This document shows, piece by piece, positions 1 to 13,000 of a stretch of DNA of 64,000 bases. The notes under the pieces are model-generated. The model searched no databases. It was not told where the DNA came from and worked only from the letters and a program-made list of their open reading frames with translations. This DNA is from Beroe forskalii (Eukaryota > Ctenophora > Nuda > Beroida > Beroidae), in assembly GCA_011033025.1 (NCBI GenBank), contig WFMF01000129.1, positions 186,001 to 250,000 of the forward strand, written 5' to 3'. Both the position numbers and the translations under genes were made by a program. Within the stretch, counting starts at the first letter, position 1. Each line of letters begins with the position of its first letter.

Positions 1-3000
1 CAAATGGTAACTGGGCAGGAGGTACAACCTACCTCACTGTCGCATCAGCAAATGGTAACTGGGCAGGGAGGGGCTGCTTAACCTACCTCACTGTCGCATC
101 AGCAAATGGTAACTGGGCAGGGAGGGGCTGCTTAACCTACCTCACTGTCGCATCAGCAAATGGTAACTGTAACTGGGCAGGGAGGGGGCTGTTAACCTAC
201 CTCACTGTCGCATCAGCAAATGGTAACTGGGCAGGGAGGGGGCTGCTTAACCTACCTCACTGTCGCATCAGCAAATGGTAACTGGGCAGGGGGTGCTGCT
301 TAACCTACCTCACTGTCGCATCAGCAAATGGTAACTGGGCAGGGAGGGGACTGCTTAACCTACCTCACTGTCGCATCAGCAAATGTAGTAACTGGGCAGG
401 AGGGGCTGCTTAACCTACCTCACTGTCGCATCAGCAAATGGTAACTGGGCAGGAGGGGGCTGCTTAACCTACCTCACTGTCGCATCAGCAAATGGTAACT
501 GGGCAGGGAGGGGCTGTAACCTACCTCACTGTCGCATCAGCAAATGGTAACTGGGCGGGGAGGGGGCTGCTTAACCTACCTCACTGTCGCATCAGCAAAT
601 GGTAACTGGGCAGGGAGGGGGCTGCTTAACCTACCTCACTGTCGCATCAGCAAATGGTAACTGGGCAGGGAGGGGGGCTACTTAACCTACCTCACTGTCG
701 CATCAGCAAATGGTAACTGGGCAGGGAGGGGGCTGCTTAACCTACCTCACTGTCGCATCAGCAAATGGTAACTGGGCAGGAGGGGTACCTTAACCACCTC
801 ACTGTCGCATCAGCAAATGGTAACTGGGCAGGGAGGGGCTGTAAACTGGGCACTTAACCTACCTCACTGTCGCATCAGCAAATGGTAACTGGGCAGGGAG
901 GGGCTGCTTAACCTACCTCACTGTCGCATCAGCAAATGGTAACTGGGCAGGGGAGGGGCTGCTTAACTACCTCACTGTCCTCACTGTAACCTACCTCACT
1001 GTCATCAGCAAATGGTAACTGGGCAGGGAGGGGGCTGCTTAACCTACCTCACTGTCGCATCAGCAAATGGTAACTGGGCAGGGAGGAGGCTGCTTAACCT
1101 ACCTCACTGTCGCATCAGCAAATGGTAAATGGGCAGGGGGGCTGCTTAACCTAACTCACTGTTGCATCGGCAAATGGTAACTGGGCAGGGAGGCTGCTTA
1201 ACCTACCTCACTGTCGCATCAGCAAATGGTAACTGGGCAGGGAGGGGGCTGCTTAACACAAATGGTAACTGGGCAGGGAGGGCTGCTTAACCTACCTCAC
1301 TGTCGCATCAGCAAATGGTAACTCGCTTAACCTACCTCACTGTCGCATCAGCAAATGGTAACTGGGCAGGGAGGGGGCTGCTTAACCTACCTCACTGTCG
1401 CATCAGCAAATGGTAACTGGGCAGGGGGGCTGCTTAACCTACCTCACTGTCGCATCAGCAAATGGTAACTGGGCAGGGAGGGGGCTGCTTAACCTACCTC
1501 ACTGTCGCATCAGCAAATGGTAACTGGGCAGGGGAGGGGCTGCTTAACCCTCACTGTCGTCAGCAAATGGTAACTGGGCAGGGAGGGGCTGCTTAACCTA
1601 CCTCACTGTCGCATCAGCAAATGGTAACTGGGCAGGAGGGGCTGCTTAACCTACCTCACTGTCGCACATCAGCAAATGGTAACTCACTGGCAGCAAATGG
1701 TAACTGGGCAGGGGGGCTGCTTAACCTACCTCACTGTCGCATCAGCAAATGGTAACTGGGCAGGGAGGGGCTGCTTAACCTACCTCACTGTCGCATCAGC
1801 AAATGGTAACTGGGCAGGAGGGGGGACTTTCGGGCTGCTTAACCTACCTCACTGTCGCATCAGCAAATAATGGTAACTGTGGGCACTGGGGAGGGGGCGC
1901 TAACCTACCTCACTGTAACCTCAGCCTCAGGGGCTGTAACCTACCTCATCAGCAAATGGTAACTGGGCAGGGAGGGGCTGCTTAACCTACCTCACTGTCG
2001 CATCAGCAAATGGTAACTGGGCAGGGAGGGGCTGCTTAACCTACCACTGTCGCATCAGCAAATGTCGCATCAGCAAATGGTAACTACTGGGCAGGGAGGG
2101 GCTGCTTAACCTACCTCACTGTCGCATCAGCAAATGGTAACTGGGCAGGGGAGGCTGCTGCCCTCACTGTCGCATCAGCAAATGGTAACTGGGCAGGAGG
2201 CTGCTTAACCTACCTCACTGTCGCATCAGCAAATGGTAACTGGGCAGGGAGGGGCTGCTTAACCTACCTCACTGTCGCATCAGCAAATGGTAACTGGGCA
2301 GGGAGGGGGCTGCTTAACCTACCTCACTGTCGCATCAGCAAATGGTAACTGGGCAGGGAGGGGGCTGCTTAACCTACCTCACTGTCGCATCAGCAAATGG
2401 TAACTGGGCAGGGAGGGGGCTGCTTAACCTACCTCACTGTCGCATCAGCAAATGGTAACTGGGCAGGGAGGGGGCTGCTTAACCTACCTCACTGTCGCAT
2501 CAGCAAATGGTAACTGGGCAGGAAGGGGCTGCTTAACCTACCTCACTGTCGCATCAGCAAATGGTAACTGGGCAGGAGGGGGCTGCTTAACCTACCTCAC
2601 TGTCGCATCAGCAAATGGTAACTGGGCAGGAGGGGGCTGCTTAACCTACCTCACTGTCGCATCAGCAAATGGTAACTGGGCAGGGAGGGGGCTGCTTAAC
2701 CTACCTCACTGTCGCATCAGCAAATGGTAACTGGGCAGGGAGGGGCTGCTTAACCTACCTCACTGTCGCATCAGCAAATGGTAACTGGGCAGGGAGGGGG
2801 CTGCTTAACCTACCTCACTGTCGCATCAGCAAATGGTAACTGGGCAGGGAGGGGGCTGCTTAACCTACCTCACTGTCGCATCAGCAAATGGTAACTGGGC
2901 AGGGAGGGGGCTGCTTAACCTACCTCACTGTCGCATCAGCAAATGGTAACTGGGCAGGGAGGGGGCTGCTTAACCTACCTCACTGTCGCATCAGCAAATG

Positions 3001-3837
3001 GTAACTGGGCAGGGAGGCTGCTTAACCTACCTCACTGTCGCATCAGCAAATGGTAACTGGGCAGGGAGGGGCTGCTTAACCTACCTCACTGTCGCATCAG
3101 CAAATGGTAACTGGGCAGGGAGGGGGCTGCTTAACCTACCTCACTGTCGCATCAGCAAATGGTAACTGGGCAGGGAGGGGCTGCTTAACCTACCTCACTG
3201 TCGCATCAGCAAATGGGAACTGGGCAGGGAGGGGGCTGCTTAACCTACCTCACTGTCGCATCAGCAAATGGTAACTGGACAGGGAGGCTACTTAACCTAC
3301 CTCACTGTCGCATTAGCAAATGGTAACTGGACAGGGAGGCTACTTAACCTACCTCACTGTCGCATCAGCAAATGGTAAAGCTGGGCAAGGGGGGGGGCTG
3401 CTTAACCTACCTCACTGTCGCATCAGCAAATGGTAACTGGGCAGGGAGGGGGCTGCTTAACCTACCTCACTGTCGCATCAGCAAATGGTAACTGGGCAGG
3501 GAGAGGGCTGCTTAACCTACCTCACTGTCGCATCAGCAAATGGTAAGCTGGGCAGGGACACCTACCTCACTGTCACATCAGCAAATGGTAACTGGGCAGG
3601 GAGGGGGCTGCTAAACCTACCTCACTGTCGCATCAGCAAATGGAAACTGGGCAGGGGGTGCCAGCAAATAACCTTCCCTCACTGTCGCATCAGCAAATGG
3701 TAACTGGGCAGGGAGGGGGCTGCTTAACCTACCTCACTGTCGCATCAGCAAATGGTAACTGGGCAAGGGAGGGGGCTGCTAAACCTACCTCACTGTCGCA
3801 TCAGCAAATGGTAACTGGGCAGGGAGGGGGCTGCTTA
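1..3837. repeat. 55-bp minisatellite, about 70 copies
   Basis: A near-continuous tandem array runs from the window edge to about 3837 with a consensus unit of about 55 bp. Each unit contains a pyrimidine-rich tract ending in GCATCAG, then CAAATG, then GTAACTGGGCAGGG. Copies vary mainly in the length of the G run, and some are truncated or internally duplicated (for example around 960-1010 and 1870-1950). The CAAATG|GTAACT step resembles a splice donor. In the open frame of the unit this donor would be phase 1, the phase needed by the next recognised exon at 4098. The array probably lies in an intron of the VWD-type gene, or covers the end of its preceding exon. The short ORFs inside are repeat translations, not genes. 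Confidence 0.97.
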
Positions 3838-4097
3838 TATATACCCGGGCATTTCAGATGTCCATATATGCTCTCAAATGAGATTAGTCTGAGTTATTTG
3901 TTTAAAAATTTCAGGGGAATCCGAGAATCAGTAGATCCCAATTAGTAGATTAAAGTGTTACTTGTTCTAGAACAGTAATCGGTAAATAAGGGTTCTCTGA
4001 TTACCGTACTGAAGAATGAAGTTTCTAGTAAACCCCTAGAAGTACTGCTACTATTTCATCATTCCAAAGATGCCTTGATAACACTGACCATGTTCAG

Positions 4098-7000
4098 ATC
4101 TGTGTGAAGGTATCAGATGCAATCAGGCTGAAGTCTGTGAAGTCATAGAAGGGATACCCTCCTGTGTCTGTCCCTCCTGCACTCTAGAAGAACTCGAGGA
4201 GGACTCTTCTCTCTATTGCGGTATAATTCAACTTTCAAGTGACTTTATATCAACATGCAATCTTGCAAAGTTACCTATCTGTGACATAACGACCTGAAGA
4301 AATTACCACACCACTTCCCACTACCACAGGGTCTGATTGTGGAGTCTACATTTCTAAATGTTCCATCAGAGAAGCAAGCTGTCAGCAAGGAAAGAATATT
4401 GAGATTTTCAGAGAGTCATTCTGCCCGGAATTTTGTGAGTGGTGAATCTCAAAAATGCTTCCCATTAATAGCAATTCACAAATATAACGATTGGTTGTAA
4501 ATTGTCCATCAAAATATTTGAAGACCTTAACAATCTTGAAAAAGTCAATTATTGGATGACTAAAGTAAATATAATTTATGTTTTTCATTCCATGAAAAAC
4601 TACAAACACTACTATTATCAGCACTACCCCAATACGAGTACGAGAAGGCCGCCACAGAAGTGGTGGCATTCGGCAATGAGATACAACTCGTGTGTTACGG
4701 ACTACCTGACGGGGATACGCCCGGACCAACCCCAACAATCATGTTAGTGGGTGATGCGTGAGTTAGGTATGCGTGAGTGAGTGAGGATTAGTCAGTGGGG
4801 GATGCGTGAGTGGGGGATGTGTGAGTGAAGGATGAGTGAGTGAGGGATTAGTCAGTGGGGGATGCGTGAGTGGAGGATGCGTGATTTAGAGATGCATGAG
4901 TTAGGAATCCTCACCTCTCTCACTCATTTAACCATTTCCGGTTCCCCCTCAGGTGGTTTAACGAACTAGATGAGATGGTGGGTGAAGGTGAGGTCCTGAC
5001 CTACAGAGTGCTCAGTAACACTGAGTTACGGTGTGTTGGCGTTCATTGTCCTGCTTCTAACGCACAGAGACTGGACACTGTAATCAACACTTTCGATATA
5101 GCTGTAGAGGACTTTCTAACGGTGAGTGAATGACGAATTAGTTGTCAAAATGTTACTAGGCAGTGACATTCACTTCCTATTTGAATGACGCTGTAGTTGT
5201 CAGAATGTTTTCAAATGTTGCCAAACAGTTTTGTTATTAAGTCGGATTAAGGTAGGAAGTTTATGAAAGTAAAATCACCTCATTTCAAAAGTACAATATT
5301 ACAAGCAACGCCAATTTCTCTTATATTAGCTGGTAGAAAACTTTGATTTCGGAACAGAAACGAATATATCGAGACAGCATAAAATCTAAGTGAAAAATTT
5401 GGCCGAGGACAGGACCTATGATCTCTAACTCAATATCAAATCATCATCGAATAATCCTATTTATAGCATGTTATTATATATCAAGTTTCCATTAAACATG
5501 AAGTTTCATTTGAACGACTTCAACATCGCTAATTGCGGTTGTAGTATAACACTCACTCATATTTGATGCAACAACTGATAAATCCGAGGACGTAGTCCAA
5601 AGATAATCCTCGGATAAGCCCGAGGGTTAATACCTTGAGGCATAAGGGAAATTTTATGTGCTATTAGCACTGCAGGGCCAAGTTCAAAAGCTTTTTAATA
5701 AAATACATAGACACGCACCAATCTTGTCCATTTTGACATTTTGGATACTTAACGAGGAGGCATCCCGAGATATTTATAGGCCCCCCCCCCTATACGGTTT
5801 AGACAAAAGACCCACATCCCAGTGTGACGCAAATCTAATCTCTAAACCAATATGGACCCAATCAGGCCAGTGCCTATGTATTATAGGCACTGATGGAAAC
5901 GCCATGGGGTTATATAATGGCCCTATGGTTTTATAAAGCTTTGAAAGAACTGTGCATTATGGCCCGGGGTCCCCACAAAGAAGAATACAATGTGAAGCAC
6001 AACAAAGCCACTGGTGGACAGTAATTTCACATATTATCCGGGCAGCCTCGCCACTCCTGATTAATGCAGCCTTTGAGGTGGAAACACACTGCTTACATGA
6101 AAAAGAGCAGGGTGATTAATCAAAAACTACAGATCATATCGGATATAATCCATGGTTTATCACAAAGGAAAATATATGCCACGAAACCACAGAGGCTGGG
6201 CGGAATAATTTGATTATAGTGTGTGGTATGAAGTGGCGACAGCTTCAACCACGCAGGGCAGCTGGTTTTTGTAGATTAAATAACGCAACTACGTAAACAG
6301 TTAGGTAATCATGGACAGAGGAAACATCCTGGTATACGGTGGTATGCTCCCAGGCCTGAGGCCAACAAGGTAGAACAGACAAATTTATGCCACTATGCCA
6401 GCAATGCACAGCAAATAATACCAAGATGATGACAACACTCTTCATCGATTATCGGGTTAAAACTTTATTAAAAGATGTCCGATGAGAGACTTAACTAGGC
6501 CAAATCTAAACATAGATTGATAAAACTTCGTGAGAATTCGGAAGATTAAACATATTGTAAAGATTCATATAGTTTCATATAAGATTGCATGAAATTAGTA
6601 AGAAAGTTGGGGCAAACAATACCTTGCAATAACACAAGAAAAGTATTCTAGCAGTCTGACGTTCATAAGTCACATTGTTCAACTGAGAAGTTCAACACAA
6701 GAGAAGTTTATTAAAGTTAGAACTGATACAAGATGTGATTATCGTCACTCATGCATGCTTACTGTAAGCACTTAACCAGTAAAGCATATATTTTTATCTA
6801 CATACTACAGTACTGAGTTGCTGTAATTTGATCAACCATGTCCCAACAATTATTGGAGAGGTAGGTGAACAAGCTCATGCGTTACGTAGTACCATTACCA
6901 AGGATATAGTCTCCAAATCCATAACAAAAGGGTACCTTAGTGGTAGAAATTATGATGTGTACTTATTATGACGAATGAAATTATGATCGGTACTAATTAT

Positions 7001-10000
7001 GATAAAAAATTTGGGATAAAAACAAACCTTTGGGGCGAACAACCAGTGGAATAAAATTTCATTATTTTTGAACCATTTTTCTCGGCCCTTTGAACCAAAA
7101 TTGTCCAGAATCCTCCGAAATTTGGTCAAAAATCATGAAATAAGCCTTGATGCTGCCTATTTTCTGACCAAATCATCTCTTTTAGCATGATTTACATCCA
7201 TAATTGTGCTAACTTTCAACATCATGGTGATTGGGAAGTTAATGTTATGTGAATAACATGCCTGCACATTCCATATTGTTTTTCGACCGATGTTGTCTGT
7301 GTCTTCATTTTCGATCAAATGTAAATTTGGTCTTTGATAAGGTCTCGTAGAAAGGTAGCTTATTTGGAGGTTAGGACCTTTACTGTAGGTATCTGTTGAT
7401 CAACTTAGTTGATTGAAACTCCGTAATTTATGGCAACTCGATGATAGCACCGAAACCTTTGATTTTGTAAATTTGCTGATTGAAGTTCAAGTATAACAAA
7501 GATGTGAAAAGGGCCTTGGAGCCAACCATAATTTTTGGGCAACATGGTCATCCTGGTTGTTTCAACATGTTTTCTAAAAGTTTAAATAATGGTAGAATTT
7601 TGAGAAAGTACAAATTAAGATCTGTAGAAATTATGATGTGTAGAATTTATGATGCGTACTAATTATGATCATTTTGCGAAAATAATCATAATTAGTACGC
7701 ATCATAATTTCTACCACTATGAAAGTTAAATATAATATTTGGACGAGAGAGATACGGCTGTGATAGAGATGCAGTAGCTCAGATCTGGCAAGCAGGTGCT
7801 CTTTTTCATCCTAATTTTATGTTCGACACAGGCAGGTTAGAAATCAATAGCAATACAAAATCTAAAGTTGAGGATGTTGCGACCATGTCGGTTTAGAATG
7901 TGTATTGGGCAATGCCCAATACCCGTAGCTATCTCCTGAAACAGACAGGGAAACTGATCATCGATTAGTAGGATTTTACTCTCCGGGCTCCATCGCGCGC
8001 GCTTTTGAGGCGAGGACACGACCCTCCAATTTTATTATTATTACTATTTATTGTCATCATTATTATTAATTTATATTATTATTTTATCATTATTATCAAT
8101 ATTAATGCCGAATGTTGCGCGCTTGAGGGAGAAATCCATCTAATCATCGATCTACTGGCATAGTTATAGGAATATTACCATCTATTATACTGTGGGAAAT
8201 GGGAATCCTCCCTTTGGGGGGAAGAGGGACGGTGCTTTCGACGGAAAGGCATCGCCAGAGTGGAGCCCTTGGCTCTTGTGACTATAATAACATGATCTAA
8301 CAACAATAATCATGGAATTATTCAATAATAGAAGTCGACATCTGCTTTGCATATTATGATTAATATATTATCATTAAATTAGTATTACCCCTATTGTCAG
8401 GTATCCTCGAGTGAGTACACCTCCTCTGTCACCACGCCGACCCCCTCCACCTCCACTCCCTCCCTCCCCACCTCCAGTCCCACTCCCTCTCTCCCCACCT
8501 CGACCTCCAGCCCACCCCCCACACCCGCCCTCCCCAGGGAGAGTGTGGGCTCAGCCCTCTGCGAGGTGGTCGCCGGACCCTACGTCAGGACTTACGACGG
8601 ACTTTGGTGAGTTACGTGAAGTAAAAAGGAGCGTGATAGATAAATGTGTAACACGCGTTTTACTTTGCAAAGTTATTTTAAAAGAAAGAGAATGAACGGG
8701 AGGCTAGATCAATATTTTGGAAGGCATGAGATCGCAACAACCGAACATCTCTGACTCGGTATAATCTGCCCTAGACACAAGTGTTGTTTGATCTCCACAA
8801 GACTCTGGTTCGGAGTATTATATCTACAATATTAAAGTTTTTAACATCAAAGTCAGGCAGCAATGAAATGATGTAGATGGGTGGAAGTCTACAGCTTAAC
8901 CTAATAAGATGGTATTGGTAATGGTAGGTTTCTGTCGGTATTATTTGCCTTGACATCATAGGAGCATGGGGAATGACAAAAGTCAAAGCAATTTCACTTT
9001 GACTTGTAATGAAAATGTCAACCGCAAATCTCACGGCTTCAGGGCAGCCTTTCTATTGCAATCATAAAATACGGTATCTATAGTATGAGCTTAAAAGACA
9101 TGGTCACATCACTAGCGCCATCAATAGTTGTTTTATTTCAAAATGAGCATTATTAACCAAAAAATGACATTACCGAATACAAAAAACTGCATTATTACCC
9201 TTCTTATAACAGATAAAATGCCAAATCGAGAAAACTACATTATTCCGAAGTCACAGTAACAGCAATCACTATGACACCATCACTTTCAGTTCCATATTAT
9301 TGTCGTCATATCAGTATCACCGGTTCTAGGTGATATGACGACTCACGACAATAATATGGAACTGACAGTGATGGCGTCATATTGATTGCCGTTGCTGTGA
9401 CTTCGGAATAATGCAGCTGACATTATTTGGCATTGAACTGTTATAAGAACTAGCAGAACCCATGGCCTCCGGCCATCGTTCACAATTTTTTCGCTTCAGC
9501 AATTGGTACAGTATAATGCAGTACTGTAGTTCTTATCAGTGATGAGGTCATATTTTAATCGGGTGTGCCTACTCCTCTATGTGATGTCTATATGTCAGGT
9601 GGTGTCAAACGTCACTGGTACTCTGGTATGAACATTCCGATCATCGGCAATCGGCATGCTTGATTGGGTACTGAGTGGTGTCAGAAAAATCTGTGGCTAT
9701 ATATAAGCCACCGGACAGACAGAAATCATAAACCGGACAGACAGATATATATTTATTTATTTATTTATATATTCCCGCCCTGGCCAGGGCGGTAACCCCC
9801 CGCGGTATAGAAAAGACTGGCCAGGGGTATAAGTTAGAGATTTGAGTGTCACAGGGTGATATATATAATATATAATATATAATATCATGATAATTGGGAG
9901 CAAACTTGGAAAGCCGAGATGTCAAGAACGGGAAATGGTAGAGCCATGATCGAGGTCAGGTTTTGTTGATCTAAGATAGGAAAATGTTATAGGCTATAAG

Positions 10001-13000
10001 AGAAGTTCTGGTGACGTCATTATCACGTCACTATGACGTCATCAACTTAGCGAAATTTTATTGCTTTTTAGCGAAAATAGGCTAATTTCGAGCGCATTTT
10101 TCACCAAGAAGAAAAGGAGATAGCGGTCTGATTTTTTGGAACAATTTTAGCAAATTTAAAGAGCTTTCAGAAAATCATACGGATTGATATCTCGATTTTT
10201 CATCGAGATATACGCGATTTTCTAAGGTACGGTGAAAATCGATTTCCAAATTATAGGACAAAAGTTAAATGAGTGAGGTGTCAAGAACTGCAACTTATCT
10301 TGAGATGAGACCGGTCAAAGTATGTTGTACTAAGGTGGAATTGTCTTATAGGCTATATGGGAAGTTGGTTTGAGTCTATTTGGGTGCTGTGATGACGTCA
10401 TCAAAATCGCGTAAAACCACTAAAATAGCGTATTTTGCGATAGAACGCTATTTTGCGCTACTTTGGACATCTCTAACTCAAATAGTTTTCATCGGATTAT
10501 GTTTTACTTTGATATGCTGCTTTTAAGACCTTAAGATTTAGCTATAAAACGAGTTTCAGGGCGATCGGTCGAAGATTGTTGTCGTGGGAGGCTTCTAAAA
10601 TTGAACTGCAAATTGATTGAAATTACGTTTATGACGAAAAATTGTACTGTAATCCTATTCTGTGATACGATGGTCTACTGATAATGGTTTCTCCATGTCT
10701 TGCAGTGAATAGGGATGGGAAATATACGATGAACTAGTGGAGCACGTGAGTTGACGCGGACGTTTTGTAGAAATTAGGGGATTTAAAGAAATTGATATTT
10801 ACACGGGATTTTCGACTTGATTACGTTGAAATGAGTTTAAATACGACTAATGCACGTGAAATTAGATCTAGTTGCCATATTTCAGCACGTGAGTACACGG
10901 ACGTTTTGTAGAAATTAGGGGATTTGAAGAAATTTATGTTTACACGGGGATTTTCGACTTGATTATGTTGAAATGAGTTTAAATACGACTAACGGGGGGT
11001 TTGAATAACGGGGTCCGAAGGACGAGGGTCCGAATGACGGGGTCCGAATAACGGGGTCCGAATGACAGGGGTCCGCATAACGGGGGCCCGAATGACGGGA
11101 GTCCGAATAACGGGGGTCCGAATAACGGGATTCCGAATAACGGGGGTCCGAATAACGGGGATCCGAATAACGGGGGTCCGAAAAAGGGGGTCCGAATAAC
11201 GGGGGTCCAAATAACGGGGGTCCGAGTAACATGGGGTTTAAACTACATACATCTGCCAAGATATCACCACCAAAACCGTCGGGCGTTTGGACAAGTAACC
11301 CCCGCGGGGTTTGGATGTGACAACGGAACCTGAAAAGAGACAAAATGGGCTGATCACATCCAAACCAGCGGGGGGTTACTAGACCAACCGTCCGACGGTT
11401 TTGGTGGTTTATATATGAGGAAGAATTATAAGTAGTAAGATGCAGTTTGGTTCCAGGTCATTTGGTCAAACTGGACAATTGGCCTAACGGCCTAACGCTT
11501 AAAACTCACACAATTTTGAATTTATCTCTTTAATTACCGAATACCATAATCACCGCAGGTATGTTAACGAGGGCTCCTGTACCTACGTGATGAGCATGGA
11601 CTGCGTGGCGGGGGCGTGGTCAGTCTACGCTCGGTTCACACAGTGCGGTGCCATGGCAACCTGCCTCGAGAGTGCCACGCTCTACATGGGGTGAGCATAT
11701 CTTTATCATAATTTCGTAAGAGCACGTGAATAATGTTTGTTTGTGCTTCCGTACACAATTAAATTTGAGCTTGCCAAGAAAATATCAAGGGAAACGAACG
11801 CAAACGGGAGAAATGAGGTGCCGTTGCTATGGAAACCAATTTTAGTGCACGTGCAGATTATGATCAGTTCTATGCGAGTGCTTTCTGATACGTTGTTGAC
11901 TGCTGCATTGTTGCGTTTGAAAGAACGGCGTGTTTACTGTTTTTCATTTGAAATTCAAGATCTGAAGATAGATGACGGGTTTGGCTGGCATCGTATTTCC
12001 TATAGCATCTCTTCATAAATCTGTGGCAGACGTCGGTCGATTTGAATCAATGCTGAGTTGATGATAACGGAAAATGCGAATTTAGAGCAATTTAAGATTG
12101 ACCGAAAGGAAAATCAAATTGGATCGAATTTGGGCATAGCACATTGCGAATTTAGAAGACTGCTCTTTGGCGTGAATCAATGCTTAATTCAACGTTCAGT
12201 ATGAGTACGATACTCGGTTTCAATTTTAAGATTTAACTTCATCACACAACAACAAATTATAATAATCAAAACTTGCCCGGTTCAGCATTACTTAAAGTAA
12301 CCCACGAATAATGTTAAATTTTGCTCCTTCATAAACTTTCTCTGCGCTTATTATTTGGTTCTATATTACCTAGCAGGCCCAACGGGCTTTTCTAGTAATA
12401 AAGTAATAATGACTAGCAGGCCCGTTGGGCCTGCAAGTACACAGCTCACTCGGCGCTGCTACGCAGCACCTCGTTCGCAAAATTCGACCTTTGCAATTCA
12501 AATCAACTCAATACTTTTTACCGCATCAAAAAATTCCAATCAAGACAAAAGTTACAGAGTAACGTACTCATACCAGCTTTAAACAGAAATGAACGCGCGC
12601 GCAAATGCGCAATTAATCTGCACGTGCAATTTCCCCCATTGCGCGCGCGTTGCCATGGGGCGTGACGTAAAAAAAACAAAATCTGCGAAATTATAAGTAA
12701 GACTAGCAGGCCCGTTGGGCCAGCTAATACTCTAATGCACAGCTCACCCAGAGCTCACAAATTTCAACCAATGCGATTCAAATCAGCTGAATACTTTTTA
12801 CCGCATCAAAAAAACTCCGATCCGTTCAAAAGTTATTCTAGAGATCGCGCAACGTAATCAAAACACCATTAACAGAAATGAGCGCGCGCGCAATTCTCAG
12901 TGCACGTGTCACCATGGTTACCCGCACAAATCGTAATGCGCGCGCGTTCCGAAGATGTTTCCGCCGTTACGACAAACAAAAAAACAGAGAATGCGAAATT

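Larger units (their letters stand above)
8607..11558 (+). other. intron of the VWD-type gene with several repeats
   Basis: This 2.95-kb intron splits the VWD domain immediately after the GPYVRTYDGLW motif. It contains the fold-back element at about 9200-9450, the first copy of the ~1-kb dispersed repeat (about 9880-10985), and a 15-bp minisatellite (about 10990-11230). I see no exon in it. The ORFs over the minisatellite are repeat translations. Confidence 0.7.

Noticed and set aside
1..3837. CRISPR-like regular repeat array
   Set aside because: There are no unique spacers; it is a head-to-tail 55-bp minisatellite in an animal genome.
10963..11343. 126-codon minus-strand ORF with S-D-P-R-Y repeats
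   Set aside because: It is the 15-bp minisatellite, not a silk-like or structural protein.
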